From: Lucinisca nassula
Lineage: Eukaryota > Mollusca > Bivalvia > Lucinida > Lucinidae
Direction of reading: 5' to 3'
Assembly (NCBI GenBank): GCA_963580285.1
Contig: OY757011.1
Span: 203,625,644 to 203,689,643, forward strand
DNA length: 64,000 bases
Shown one piece after another: positions 31,585 through 42,250 of this stretch (positions are counted from its first letter, which is position 1; the number at the start of each line of letters is the position of its first letter). The notes under the pieces were generated by a model. That model did not search any database. It was not told the DNA's origin and was given only the letters and a program-made list of their open reading frames with translations. Position numbers and translations under genes: made by a program.

Positions 31585-32040
31585 AAGCCAAACCTCCAAC
31601 GTCTACAGCGAAATGACAGGGCAATGATCAGACAGATCTGCAATGTCAAGCCACAGGACACTGTCACCATCAGGTCCAGTGAGTTACTGGAGCGTCTTGG
31701 CATTGAGGACCTGGACCTCATCCTGAAAGAGAGAAGACTTCGCTGGTATGGACATGTGGAACGCTCCAACGGTGCAATCAAGACTGCCTGTGACATACAG
31801 TTAAGTGGAAAGCGGGGGCCAGGAAGGCCCAAGATGACCTGGAAGCAGCTAACAGAAAGAGATTGCAGAGAATGGAAGCTCTCTGCTATCGATCCTCATG
31901 ATAGACAAGCCTGGAGATCTGGTGTAAGATCTGCCATGCGTGCAGCAAGCCAGCTACCTGGAAGGGGGCCCACTTATGTGGACGTTGCCCCTGTACCTGC
32001 ACGTTAATCAAAAATCCGTTGATGATGATGATGATGATTT
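31585..32040 (+). pseudogene. LINE ORF2 3' end (RT tail) with (GAT)n tail
   Basis: The open frame runs to the stop at 32005-32007. It reads NLQRLQRNDRAMIRQICNVK, ERLGIEDLDLILKERRLRWYGHVER and KRGPGRPKMTWKQL, the post-RT domain of a widespread invertebrate LINE group (endonuclease-RT elements with an L-RWYGHV..GRPK signature). The end is a GATGATGATGATGATG microsatellite at 32017-32037. Upstream catalytic domains are absent: a 5'-truncated copy. About 55 bp of the same 3' end occurs antisense at 47375-47431. Confidence 0.85.
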
Positions 32041-32099
32041 TTCTTATTATAACTCTCTGATGGGAGCTGTGGTTGAATTTTATCAGCTCCTGATCATTG

Positions 32100-32275
32100 C
32101 TTCACTTCTATTTTAAACATAGACTGTGAGTGCTCAATATAACCACCTCATTGAGACAGTTCTAACGAGTACCCACAACTTATGTATTGGAGCAGAAATA
32201 AGAAAATAATGTATACCCCTGCAAACCCCATTTTTCTCTACATAAAGTTGTGTTTTGCAGGGTGTACATTTCATG
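32100..32275. mobile_element. Foldback MITE M1, partial
   Basis: ACATAGACTGTGAGTGCTC..GAGTACCCACAACTTATGT is the palindromic centre, followed by the CCCTGCAAACCCCATTTTT arm. The outer ends are lost. Confidence 0.65.
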
Positions 32276-32359
32276 GTATTCTGCCAACATAACAAATTCA
32301 CAAGGTAAATACTACCATTATAGCTATACAGGTTAACTGGATTCTTTTAAATGCTATCT

Positions 32360-32620
32360 TACAGACAGCCTTGATGATGATCATAAAAAGACAACAATTC
32401 AGTAAAACTTTTAAAGCTAGTCAAAGATACAGTTTTGGAACCTGTTACTGATGATATCAGTAAAACAAGATTGTGTCACTGATATCATCAGTAACAGATT
32501 CCAAAACTTGTTTTACTGATATCATCAGTAACAGGTTCCAAAACTGTATCTTTGACTAGCATTAAAAGTTTTACTGAATTTTTGTCTTTTTTAGGATCAT
32601 CATCAAGGCTGTCAGTTTTT
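32360..32620. mobile_element. Foldback element with internal 40-bp repeats
   Basis: The left arm GACAGCCTTGATGATGATC..AGTAAAACTTTTAAAGCTAG is mirrored at the right (CTAGCATTAAAAGTTTTACT..GATCATCATCAAGGCTGTC). The block GTTACTGATGATATCAGTAA and its mirror occur three times in the centre. Confidence 0.85.
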
Positions 32621-32639
32621 ACTCTTGTATATATTTAAT

Positions 32640-32703
32640 GTCTCACTCACTCACTCACACTGACTGACTCACTCACTCACTCCACTACACTCACTCACTC
32701 ACT
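32640..32703. repeat. (CTCA)n simple repeat
   Basis: Imperfect CTCA/CTGA tetranucleotide run. Confidence 0.95.
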
Positions 32704-32862
32704 AATATCTACTTTGGTGTGTATGCATTTGTGGTAGGAGTGTCATTTATTCTTGTATTCCTTGTAAATTTGTTAATATTTGAGGGTCACAAGGGAGATT
32801 AGTTTTGTACTTATTTTGTTACCCTCTTGAAATAAAGACTATTATTATTGTTATTATTATTA
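32704..32862 (+). mobile_element. LINE 3' end with (ATT)n tail
   Basis: GAAATAAAGACTATTATTATTG closes a non-coding block. The AATAAA plus ATT microsatellite pattern marks a LINE 3' terminus. No protein remains. Confidence 0.5.
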
Positions 32863-32971
32863 AGATTAATACTTTCCCTAAAAGAGCCAAAAGAGCATGA
32901 GTTTCACTCTTACATAACACTAAATCACGTTAGACCCCAGTCAGACTTTTACCAAATTAAAATAAATACAT

Positions 32972-33189
32972 TTAACTCTTATCCTGCTGTTCACAACAAT
33001 CCCTATCTTTGGAAACAGTGAAGATCCAGATCAGATGGCTGATGGCTTCTGAAGAAGCCATCTGATCAGGATCTTCACTGTTTGACATTCAGTTTATGGA
33101 TTTGTAGGAATAAATTACATCAAGTAATCTGACTGGTTCTGTCAGAAAAGGGTGTGGCTAAACTGAATATTCAGCAAGAGAAGGGTTAA
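32972..33189. mobile_element. piggyBac-like MITE (TTAA target)
   Basis: TTAA at 32972-32975 and 33186-33189 flank inverted ends CTCTTATCCTGCTG and CAGCAAGAGAAGGG. The inner hairpin is GCTTCTGAAGAAGC between AACAGTGAAGATCC arms. Same family as 37371-37576, where the empty site is seen. Non-coding. Confidence 0.7.
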
Positions 33190-33335
33190 AAAAATTTGAA
33201 ATTGTATCTGATGGTTAGTTTGACTAGATATTTGACGATTTTCAGTATGCCTTGCCAAATGGTCATAGATGACAAACAACTCTTTTGAAACTTTTTTTTA
33301 AAAGACTAAATTCACTCTAGATAATAATGAATATC

Positions 33336-33529
33336 ATCACGTGAACAAGTCTGTGAAATGAAGACCCCACAATACCCCACTTTATATAGAGAAACCTGGG
33401 GTTTACAGAGGTATACATTATTTTTCTTATTTCTGCTCCAATACATAGGTTGTGGGTACTCGTTAAAACCGCCTCATAGAGGCGGTTCTAACGAGTATCC
33501 ACAACCTATGTTTGCAGTATAAATAAGAA
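33336..33529. mobile_element. Foldback MITE M1', left part (split by Helitron-like element)
   Basis: It starts TCACGTGAACAAGTCTGTGA, includes the palindrome GGTTGTGGGTACTCG..AACCGCCTCATAGAGGCGG, and is interrupted at ATAAATAAGAA. The remainder (ATATCACCGATTTTCATCAG) continues at 34681, as comparison with the uninterrupted copy at 45127-45390 shows. Confidence 0.8.
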
Positions 33530-34680
33530 CTAGAAATGGTGTTTGTAAAACACAATGCCCCCAACCTTTGCTTGTCCTTAGATGGCAAAATATTCAACAA
33601 ATATTGTTAAAGACTCAAAAACAAACAACAAGAATTCCCCCGAAGGCTATGTCGTGCCTGTGGAGGCGCAAAGTCACCAAACCATGAAATCTAGGTCAAG
33701 GTCAAACATGGATGCCTGCATAAAAATTTCACTCCTAGTTCCAAGCATGTACCAAGTATCATCAATGAAACTCTTAACGAGAATTCTATGTTTTTTAATT
33801 AAAGGGGAAATAATTCAAGAAGGGGAGATAATTTGGACAAGAAAAAAAATACGGGTCAACTATTTTTTCATGAGGAACTCATATATGAAATTTCAAAACA
33901 CTAGCATACACGGTTCTGAAGATATGCTATGCACCAGAAAGCAACACAATTGAGTAGCAAAAAATTACAAAGGGCCATAACTCTAACAAAATTTTATCGA
34001 ATTGGTTGAAAATTTAATCAGGTAGTCTCCTCCTTAGTCCCAATCACTATACCAAATATCAAGGCTGTAGCTCAAATACTTTTTGAGATATCTTGCTAAC
34101 GAGAATTCTATGTTATTTAATTAAAGGGGAAATAATTCAAGAAGGGGAGATAATTTGGACAAGAAAAAAAATACGGGTCAACTATTTTTTCATGAGGAAC
34201 CCATATATGAAATTTCAAAACACTAGCATACACGGTTCTAAAGATATGCTATGCACCAGAAAGCAACACAATTGAGTGGCAAAAATTACAAAGGGCCATA
34301 ACTCTAACAAAATTTTATAGAATTGGTTGAAAATTTAATCAGGTAATCTCCTCCTTAGTCCCAATCACTATACCAAATATCAAGGCTGTAGCTCAAATAC
34401 TTTTTGAGATATCTTGCTAACGAGAATTCTATGTTATTTAATTAAAGGGGAAATAATTCAAGAAGGGGAGATAATTTGGACAAGAAAAAAAATACGGGTC
34501 AACTATTTTTTCATGAGGAACCCATATATGAAATTTCAAAACACTAGCATACACGGTTCTAAAGATATGCTATGCACAAGAAAGCGTGACGTACGAACGG
34601 ACTAACGGACTAACGGACGAACGGACGGACAAGCCAGAAGCAATATGCCCCCCAACTTTTTTAAAGTTGGGGGCATAAAA
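33530..34680 (-). mobile_element. Helitron-like element H1 with 321-bp tandem repeats
   Basis: Read on the minus strand, the 3' end is a stem GTGTTT-TAC-AAACAC, then CATTTCTAG, then T outside: the hairpin-plus-CTAG end of Helitrons. GTTGGGGGCAT just inside is mirrored at the other terminus (TTGGGGGCAT near 34675), forming subterminal inverted repeats. The centre holds 2.6 copies of a 321-322-bp unit (GAGAATTCTATG at 33779, 34101 and 34422) followed by a GAACGGACGGAC run. No coding sequence for a transposase; short open frames repeat with the unit. Confidence 0.75.
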
Positions 34681-34954
34681 ATATCACCGATTTTCATCAG
34701 AAAAGTAGCCATTTTGTAGATGTGAAAAATGCACTATGTTGCACAGATGTGTTATCGTAGTGAGTTTGAAAACATAATTGACGATTTTCTGTATGCCTTG
34801 CCAAATGGTCATAGATGACACACAACTCTTTTGAAACTTTTTTAAAAGTCTGTAAATTCGCTCTAGATAAAAATGAATATGTTGCTGCTTTTTTTCAGCC
34901 TCTGACTGTTGACTTTATGAATATAATAATGATAACACATCCCTGTGGTATACC
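34681..34954. other. Right part of split MITE, then a duplicated 100-bp block
   Basis: 34681-34763 completes the MITE interrupted by H1. 34777-34880 (GACGATTTTCTGTATGCCTT, GCCAAATGGTCATAGATGAC) repeats 33227-33330 with few differences, so this locus had an older local duplication. No gene. Confidence 0.7.
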
Positions 34955-35233
34955 ATCACGAAAACACGCCTATATAATTTTGACCCCCTTGAACCCCACT
35001 TTTATATAGTAAAACTGGGGTTTGCAGGGGTAAACCTTATTTTTCTTATTTCTTGTCTAAAACATAGATTGAGGGTACTCGTTAGAACTGCTTCATTGAG
35101 GCAGTTCTAACGAGTACACACAATCTACATTTTCAGCAGGAACAAGAAAATTATCCCAATTTTTCATCTTGAAATTTTCCTTTTTTCAACTATGAAATCT
35201 ACAATGTATTTGTATAGGCATGTTTTCAAATGG
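34955..35233. mobile_element. Foldback MITE M1, full length
   Basis: Ends TCACGAAAACACGCCTATA and TATAGGCATGTTTTCAAATG; centre GTACTCGTTAGAACTGCTTC/GAAGCAGTTCTAACGAGTAC. The left end of duplication copy B (47432) matches the interior of this element. Confidence 0.8.
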
Positions 35234-35756
35234 TCTGTGCATTCTTTCGTATCTCCTCAAGATGTTATTTTTTTACGAAAATCTGTGATTTTTTTCTTAT
35301 TTATACTCCAATCATAGATTATGAGTGCGCTATAAAACAGCATCATTTAGGTGTTTCTAACAAGTACCCCAAAATTATGACTTTAGGAAATAAGAGAAAT
35401 AATTCATGCTCTTGCAATTGCTATTTTTTGTGTAGATTGTTTGCCTCAAAGTACAAGCAGCTCTTCAGTTCTGATGTCTACATGACTATCACTAATTAAT
35501 ATGAAATCAAGGTAATAGACACATTATTCGTATCACTGAGGTCAGAGTGTCACGTAAGATGGTTAACAATAGAATATGACTAGAATCATCTGATGGGTTT
35601 GGGATTGTATGCCCAAATCAGGGGCTGCAGAATGCAGTGTCTTATCAAGATCTACAGTGGTTGCTTACAGTACAGGACTGTAAGGTTTAAACAAAACAGT
35701 CTGTTCCCGCTTAGGACCATTATTCAAGTCTACACTCAGAGACAACTGACCCATCA

Positions 35757-35935
35757 ATGCTGTCCCCTTCCGCTGATTCAAGAAGGTTGTCAGTTTCTGG
35801 CAAAAGAATGTGCACTGTACTGGTTAACTGCTTACATACAAGCCTGCCCAGGAAAAGTGTGGCTAGATAAACTGACCAGCTCAAATATGACCTAAATAGT
35901 GTTGAGTGGCCCATTAAGCTCCTATGCAACCACCA
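35757..35935 (+). mobile_element. SINE family B, 5'-truncated
   Basis: CCCTTCCGCTGATTCAAGAAGG, CTGTACTGGTTAACTGCTTA, GCCTGCCCAGGAAAAGTGTG and AATAGTGTTGAGTGGCCCATTAA follow the body, core and tail of the SINE at 23247. The tRNA-like head is lost. Confidence 0.75.
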
Positions 35936-35969
35936 GTGATGTCAGTTCTTTGATTTTCTATATTATTCC

Positions 35970-36225
35970 TTAACCCACTGAATACATTAATTTAGCACAC
36001 TCATTTCTGACGATCCCCAACCAAATTACTTGATATAATTTATTTGTTAAGTTCACAAACCGCATGAAAACAGTGTAGATCCTGATCAGAAGAAGCCATC
36101 TGATCACGATCTTCACTGTTTGCAAAGGTAGGGGTTCGTGTGTTCAGCAGGCTCAGTGTGTATGTGTTTTACATCCCACCAACAGGTAAGGCCATATGGA
36201 GACGGGGCAGTAGGATAAGAGTTAA
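35970..36225. mobile_element. piggyBac-like MITE
   Basis: TTAA at both ends (35970-35973, 36222-36225), with inner hairpin CAGTGTAGATCCTGATCAGA..TCTGATCACGATCTTCACTG. Shared by copy B (48243-48499), so it predates the duplication. Confidence 0.6.
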
Positions 36226-36282
36226 ATGGGGTTTTTCAAGTGCGTTCCTGCCCGTGGTTTACAAGTCTGTTCCTTCGACAGG

Positions 36283-36560
36283 TCGGTCCCGCCCATCGGG
36301 CCTGAAGAAACAGATGGGCTGCATGATGCTTCCATGCAGAGCTGAAACTGGTGGCACTACTGGAAACTGATTAGAGAATCTAAGCCTGCCCTGCGAGTCG
36401 GACCGTCCATGCTTATAAACCCTACTGGTCTCATTGGGCGACAGGGCATGACATGTCATTTCATCTCAATGTCGGGTAAAAGTCCCACAAAATTGGAAGC
36501 AACGCCTCCAAAATGACCTATACAGTGTTGACGGGGACGTTAAACCTCAAATCAAACAAA
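36283..36560 (+). mobile_element. SINE family A, degenerate
   Basis: CGCCCATCGGGCCTGAAGAA through GACGGGGACGTTAAACCTCA. Shared with copy B (48557-48834). Confidence 0.7.
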
Positions 36561-37370
36561 TCCTTTGACAGACTTGTTAACGAGATCCAAACACTACATA
36601 ATATTGTTGAATGTCATTTTTGAAAACAAATACTGATTCCTGGATTATTTTATTGTTAATTTTCATAAACATCTGTATTATGCATTAACAACAAGTATAT
36701 GAAATAAGATTTTAAAATATAAACTAGAAATGCGTCCAAAACCAATTTTTGACTATCAGCCAATCACATTTGTAGGTTTTCATTCAAATTCATAGTCTGA
36801 AAGACAGTGTAGATCCAGATCAGATGGCTTCTGAAGAAGCCATCTGATCTGGATCTACCCTGTTTGCAAAGGTAGGGTTGTCGTGAACAGTAGGATAAGG
36901 GTTAAAATCACTGTGTACCTTTTCCACATTGGCCTGATCCATTTCAAGTCTTTACATCTCAGAAGACCACATTTTTGTGACAGCCTAATTACTATTCCAT
37001 GAAATTAGTAATTCTCATAAATATTGAACTACATGAACAAATAAAAGAGACAAGGTTTCATACTCAGCTTATCAGAGAATGGTATTTGTCCTGTTCATAA
37101 ATTGTAAAATTTCTTCAGTTTTTGGCATTTCAAAATTTATGAACAGGACAAATCAAATGCTCAAATGATTGAATAATGAAAGACATTTTCTTACCTTGGG
37201 CCTAGTTGTACCGAACACCACTACAGGTTATACTGGCTATCTAATCCATCTCAAATAAATTTGAGACATAGTACTGACTATAAGGATCTTACATGGGTGT
37301 GATGGGTGGACAGAAAAATCTTGAGGCTTGCCGAGTGATGATGGACGGATCTACACCTCACATGGATGTA
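36561..37370. other. No gene; right half of a piggyBac-like MITE and hairpins
   Basis: The MITE end (..GTAGGATAAGGG, TTAA 36902-36905) is shared by both duplicons. At 37081-37155 ATTTGTCCTGTTCATAAATT and its mirror form a hairpin. 37290-37370 is an M6 MITE copy. No coding sequence. Confidence 0.6.
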
Positions 37371-37576
37371 TTAACCCTTATCTTGCTGAATATTCATTTA
37401 AGCCACACCCATTTCTGTCTTTCTGCCAATCAAATTACTTGACGTTATTTATTGCTACAAATTCATAAACTGAATACCAAACAGTGTAGATTCTGATCAG
37501 ATGCAGAAGCCATCTGATCTGGATCTACACTGTTTGCAAAGATAGGGGTTGTCGTGAACAGCAAGATAAGGGTTAA
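37371..37576. mobile_element. piggyBac-like MITE, copy A only, empty site in copy B
   Basis: TTAA|CCCTTATCTTGCTG at the left and CAGCAAGATAAGGG|TTAA at the right (TTAA at 37371-37374 and 37573-37576). Copy B reads GGATGTATTAAGATTCTTTT at the same place, with a single TTAA at 50075-50078: the exact pre-insertion sequence. CCC termini and TTAA duplication are diagnostic of piggyBac. No transposase inside. Confidence 0.9.
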
Positions 37577-38310
37577 GATTCTTTTCCTTGCATATCTTTC
37601 ATTTCTGGGAGCAGATTTTTTAGAATGCTGTATGTTGATTGTCAACGTCAGCCATACTTGTTGACAATGTAGCGTTTTTGATTTGACTGTAGACAGAGTG
37701 ACATAAAACTTTATGACAGCATAGTATTACCCGACTTCTTATTGAAACAATAAATGAAAATTCTCAATTTGTATCCTGTCCCTGGGTAGGATAACCTGGG
37801 TAGGATATGAATTTCTATCCCAGAGTTCAGTCCAGGATTTCCTCATCTGATGTGGAAGATCCTTATACACTGACAGGAGTGGCACCTCTTCAAAAATATT
37901 TTTGTCTACTCTATCAATTGGAGCCTACTTGAAAATTTTGCTCCCCAAGTATAAATCCTTTCTTTTAGCTCTCTGCATGCTGCATAATTTTGCCAGTGGT
38001 GTTGTTGCATCTGTTTTTTTTTTTTTTTTTCAAACAAATTCCTTCAAACAAAATCCAGGTCAGGCCTGATGTTTTGGGCTTGATCAGGGTCCAAACTATT
38101 TTCAAATGTTATCAGCAGCCAACAATGATCTCCACTAGCAGGGAAGGAGTTTAGAGTAAACCCCATTTATGTAGGCGCTCTTTTTATTGGAAACAAAAGG
38201 GAACTTGTAACAATTTCTTTCCTTTTAAAAATCACAGCAAGATTTCTGGATGTTCCCATTCAGCCCTAAACATGATTCAGACATAGTATTAAATTATTAA
38301 TTATATACAA
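37577..38310. other. No gene recognised
   Basis: Shared with copy B (50079-50829). It contains a T-run (38016-38032) that is longer in B, and an inverted CTGGGTAGGATA pair. No open frame resembles a protein. Confidence 0.5.
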
Positions 38311-39126
38311 CTAGAAATGCGTCCATAGGACACGGATGTACCTGCCTGAATATATGTCTATGTTCGTATTCATCCATAGAAAGTTATTGACCGTGTTTAA
38401 GTTATGAACCCCTTTTTTCACATTTGACCTCTAAGTATGACCTTGACCTTTGAGGTAAGGACCTTGGTTTTGTGTGAGGCAGATTGTCTCATGATGGCCA
38501 ACATTTCTGCCAAGTAATTTTAAAATCCATCCAGAGATAAGAAAGTTATTGACTGCGTTTAAGTTTCGGACCATTTTTTTTATCTTTGACCTCTAAGGAT
38601 GACCTTGACCTTGGAGGTATGGATCTGCATTTGCACATGACACATCGTCTCATGATGATTAACATTTCTTCAAAGTACATGTAATTGCAAAATCCATCCA
38701 GTAATAAGTAAATTATTGACTGTGTTTAAGTTTCGGACGCTTTTTTTACCTTTGACCTCTAAGTATGACCTTGACCTTGGAGGTACGGACCTAGCTTTTG
38801 CACGTGACACATTGTCTCATGATGGTTTACATTTCTACAAAGTAATTTCAAAATCCATCCAGAAATAAGAAAGTTATTGACTGCGTTTAAGTTTCGGATC
38901 CTTTTTTTGACCTTTGACCTCCAAGTATGACCTTGACCTTTGAGGTACGAACCTGGGTTTTGCACATGACATGTTGTCTCATGATGGTTAACATTTCTGG
39001 CGGGTAATTTTAAAATCCATCAAGAAATAAGGAAGTTATTGACCGCGTGTAAGTTTCGGACTCACGGACGGACGGGGGCAACACTTTTTGCCCTTTCCAC
39101 CATTCTTCGAATGGCGGGGGCATAAA
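38311..39126 (-). mobile_element. Helitron-like element H2, copy A
   Basis: On the minus strand the end is GTGTCC-TAT-GGACGC, then ATTTCTAG, with T outside. The centre has about four units of roughly 155-170 bp carrying ACCTTTGACCTCTAAGTATG and AAGTTATTGACTGCGTTTAA. The other terminus is a hairpin CCATTC-TTC-GAATGG followed by CGGGGGCATAAAA. Same element at 50830-51681. Confidence 0.75.
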
Positions 39127-39804
39127 AACATGTACAATGGAACTACAATAACTTGAACACTGACAGCTCAGTTCCCACGACGATATGAAACTTTTTGAGT
39201 CCCTCGAAACAATTTCCCATAACTGCAGATATTAATATATTTGAGAGAATTTAGTGAGTATTTTCTCTAATGAACTTGAAAATGTTAGTTGTATGTACTT
39301 ATTAGAATCGCCTTGATGTAGCAATTCTAATGAGTACATACATAAAACCCACCTTAATTTAAAAGGAAATCAAAAAGATATCTTTATTATGTCTCCTGAC
39401 CAGAGACTATGACTGACCCTCGGTGCCTCGGATTATCCAGGTCTCAAACAGACTTGTTCATGTGATCATATTCAAATCAAGAGCATATCTTTGTATGATA
39501 TATTATAAAAAGTATTTTTGAATGCACACAGTATAATATCACTGACACACAAAATATAACAATACAAAATAATCAAAATAATAGCAAAAATAAAAGTGAA
39601 TTGTAAACAGAGATTATATACACGTGTATCTAAAATTGAGTAACTTAATATATATTTGAACACTTTGTAAACAGTAAAAATAAAAACAAATAGAAACATA
39701 AGAGATTATATCCAATAAAAGTGTACTTCTGAAAACAAAAGACATGGCAAGAGGGAACAAAAGCGAATAAAACAACATTTAACATTATACAAGAATAAAA
39801 TGAT
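39127..39804. other. A-rich region, no gene
   Basis: Shared with copy B. GTATGTACTTATTAGAATCG and its mirror form a hairpin at 39292-39345. Minus-strand hydrophobic frames at 39472-39699 and 39645-39872 arise from A/T-rich composition and are not credible genes. Confidence 0.5.
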
Positions 39805-39818
39805 ATCAAAAACATGCC

Positions 39819-40123
39819 CGGCCCCCGCCCATAGGGGCTTGAAAAAATATATGGGCTGCATGATGTTTCCATGCAGAGCTGAATCGGGCCCGCACACTAG
39901 TACTGGTAAACCGCTTAGCGGATCTAAGCCTGTCCAGGAACCGCGGTGCGAGGCGGACCGTCTATGCTAATAAACCCTATTGGTTTCATTGGGTGACAGG
40001 GCTTGAGTTGTCATTTCATCTCAATGTCGGGTAAAAATCCCACATAACTGGAAGCAACGTATCCAAAATGACCTTTACAGTGTTGACGGGGACGTTAAAC
40101 CTCAAATCAATCAAACAAACAAA
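39819..40123 (+). mobile_element. SINE family A, full length, 14-bp TSD
   Basis: Flanked by ATCAAAAACATGCC (39805-39818) and ATCAAAAACACGCC (40124-40137). The same insertion and flanks are present in copy B, so it is older than the duplication. Confidence 0.85.
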
Positions 40124-40375
40124 ATCAAAAACACGCCAAAATAATAACAATGACACTAATGAAGTTTGTTATGTTTTGCTTGTTTATACTCCAAACATGG
40201 GCGCTTCTATAGACAACCTTTGTTCTGTAGCAGTTACCTCTGCTTTCTCTACATAAAATAGGGTAAACAGGAGTGTTCATTGATTTCTTGAAATTTAAAA
40301 CTAAGACCCTCCAAAAAGTTAAATGTTAAAGTAAGAATTTGTCTCTGTGAAGCAAATTCTTTTCTTTAACCCATT

Positions 40376-40594
40376 TAGTAACTGAAACCCCAAAACGGGT
40401 ACCCTGGTAAACAGTGCAGGCCCAGATCAGACACCGCAGAACACGGCGTCTGATCAAGGCCTCCACTGTTTGCTAAAAGTTCAGCCATTTTTCTAATCAA
40501 TTTTGATGAAAATACAACCTGACACCCCTAAATTTTGAAATTGACTCCTGCTATATATAAGGAGGAAGATTCCATTAGGTACAAAAAGGGTTAA
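40376..40594. mobile_element. TTAA-flanked MITE
   Basis: TTAA|CCCATTTAGTA at the left and GGTACAAAAAGGG|TTAA at the right, with inner hairpin AGATCAGACACCGC..GCGTCTGATC. In copy B the left TTAA has become TTAC. Confidence 0.65.
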
Positions 40595-40684
40595 GAATAC
40601 ACCTTTATGGTTGAATCAGACAAAAATATTTTTGCAAAAAAACAAAAATAAAAATAAAAATACATTCCCATAACTCTTTCAACC

Positions 40685-40930
40685 TGGGGCCAGTTGTTCA
40701 AAACTAACGACGTCGTTAGTTAACGTATCGTTAAAACTTTGATCATTAAATATGGCAAATATGCTGAAATTTTTGCTGAAAAAATGTGAGCAGCTTTTGC
40801 TGACACAAAAGCTGCTCACATTTTTTTTGCAAAAATACCAAAATTTATGATATTGTACTTGCTAGAAGAGTTAACAATATGACCACTAACGAGCTCGTTA
40901 AGCTGACGATGCTTTGAACAACTGGGCCCT
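40685..40930. mobile_element. MITE M2 present only in copy A
   Basis: Ends GGGGCCAGTTGTTCAAAAC and TTTGAACAACTGGGCCC; inner arms AATGTGAGCAGCTTTTG mirrored. Copy B at about 53603 reads TTCAACCTGATCATCATC with nothing inserted. This gives the empty site and a 3-4-bp target (CTG or CCTG). Confidence 0.85.
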
Positions 40931-41180
40931 GATCATCATCAGGATCTAAACTGTTTGCCATCATGTATATGATTATTGACTAAATCCTCTACTTGCAAGA
41001 ATTGACATGTCCAAATTCAATGATAGAAGAGTCCACTTCAGCAACTCAGGGGTGAAAAGATTATCATCTATCCATTACCCATAAAAGAGCATGGTAGAAA
41101 AATGTTTTCTAGTAAGCCAAAAGAAATTTTATGAAGTATAACATTAAAATTCTGATCACAAAATATTGTAAATACACTTA

Positions 41181-41390
41181 CACAGTAAAATTCCACTATT
41201 AGGCCCTCCTAAAATTAAGACTAAATCTGTTTTCAAAAGCTTTTTGAGAAGGTTTCAGTGATTCTTTCTTTGTGTTTTCTACACCTAGAATATCCTATTT
41301 AGAGACCACCTTTGGGACTGTTCAAAAGTGGTCTTAAAGACCACTTTTGAACAGTCCCAAAAGTGGTCTTGATATAGGAATATTACTGTA
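41181..41390. mobile_element. MITE M3, shared by both duplicons
   Basis: ACAGTAAAATTCCACTATTA to GGAATATTACTGTA. Same as 54025-54234 and related to 12178-12387. Confidence 0.85.
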
Positions 41391-41805
41391 CTTTGCCACT
41401 GTTCGAAATTAATTTCTGCATTGCATAGGCTACTCACACTTTTTGGTGACAAATATCAGTGTAATTGATAAACTTTTTGTTAGAACATTATAACAAATTC
41501 AAGTCTGCTTTTGAGTTATCAGGCCTGGGGATGCAAAAACAACTTTGCATTGTCATTTTGACTGACAGAAATCCTTCACAATAAACAAATATTTATAGCA
41601 AGCCAAATGGTGGCTTCATTCTTTTAAGATGCTAAAAGGTAACAAATAGTAAGACCTTTAATTTGTTAACTACAAACAATCCCAGTAAAATATGCACAAC
41701 AAGGTAAACCCCACTTTTCAATGATAAGTGTACTTTACATGGTTAAAAATGTTTATGTTATGTGACATACATCACGAGACAATATTATCACATGCTTCAA
41801 GTTCT

Positions 41806-42250
41806 GGGGCCCATTGTTCAAAATTAATAGTGCTGTTAGTTAACATGTTATTAAATATGGCAAATATAAAATTGTTTTTACTGAAAAAAAATCTGTTTTG
41901 CTTACTAGAAAAGCACCTTTTTTAGCTGTTCTGCTTACTAGAAAAGTTGATGTTTTGACATGCTAACATGCTTCTTAGGAAGAGTGAATACATTTTCAGG
42001 GGAGGTAACTACTGCAAAAGAATATTTTTTATCTCCCATGTCAATAGGGGTCAACTCTTAAAGGAAAGAATTTGCTCCTGAGGAGCAAATTCTTTCCTTT
42101 AAGAGTAGACCCCTTTTTCAGTGTGATAGGGCTTATAGAAAAGCAAACAGAAAGACACTAAAGTTGTCTCCCTTTGAAAAATGGAGAAAAAATCTGCCAG
42201 AAGTATCCATTCCCCTGAAGCTAAAGACGCTTTAAACAACTGGTTCATGG
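41806..42250. mobile_element. MITE M2 with nested MITE M4
   Basis: M2 starts GGGGCCCATTGTTCAAAATT and ends GCTTTAAACAACTGGTTC. M4 (41975-42226) lies inside with its TTGCTCCTGAGGAGCAA hairpin centre. The same nesting is in copy B at 54694-55105, so both insertions predate the duplication. Confidence 0.75.

Noticed and set aside
39472..39897. Small hydrophobic proteins on the minus strand
   Set aside because: They result from A/T-rich composition, overlap a SINE, and are not conserved in frame between the two duplicons.
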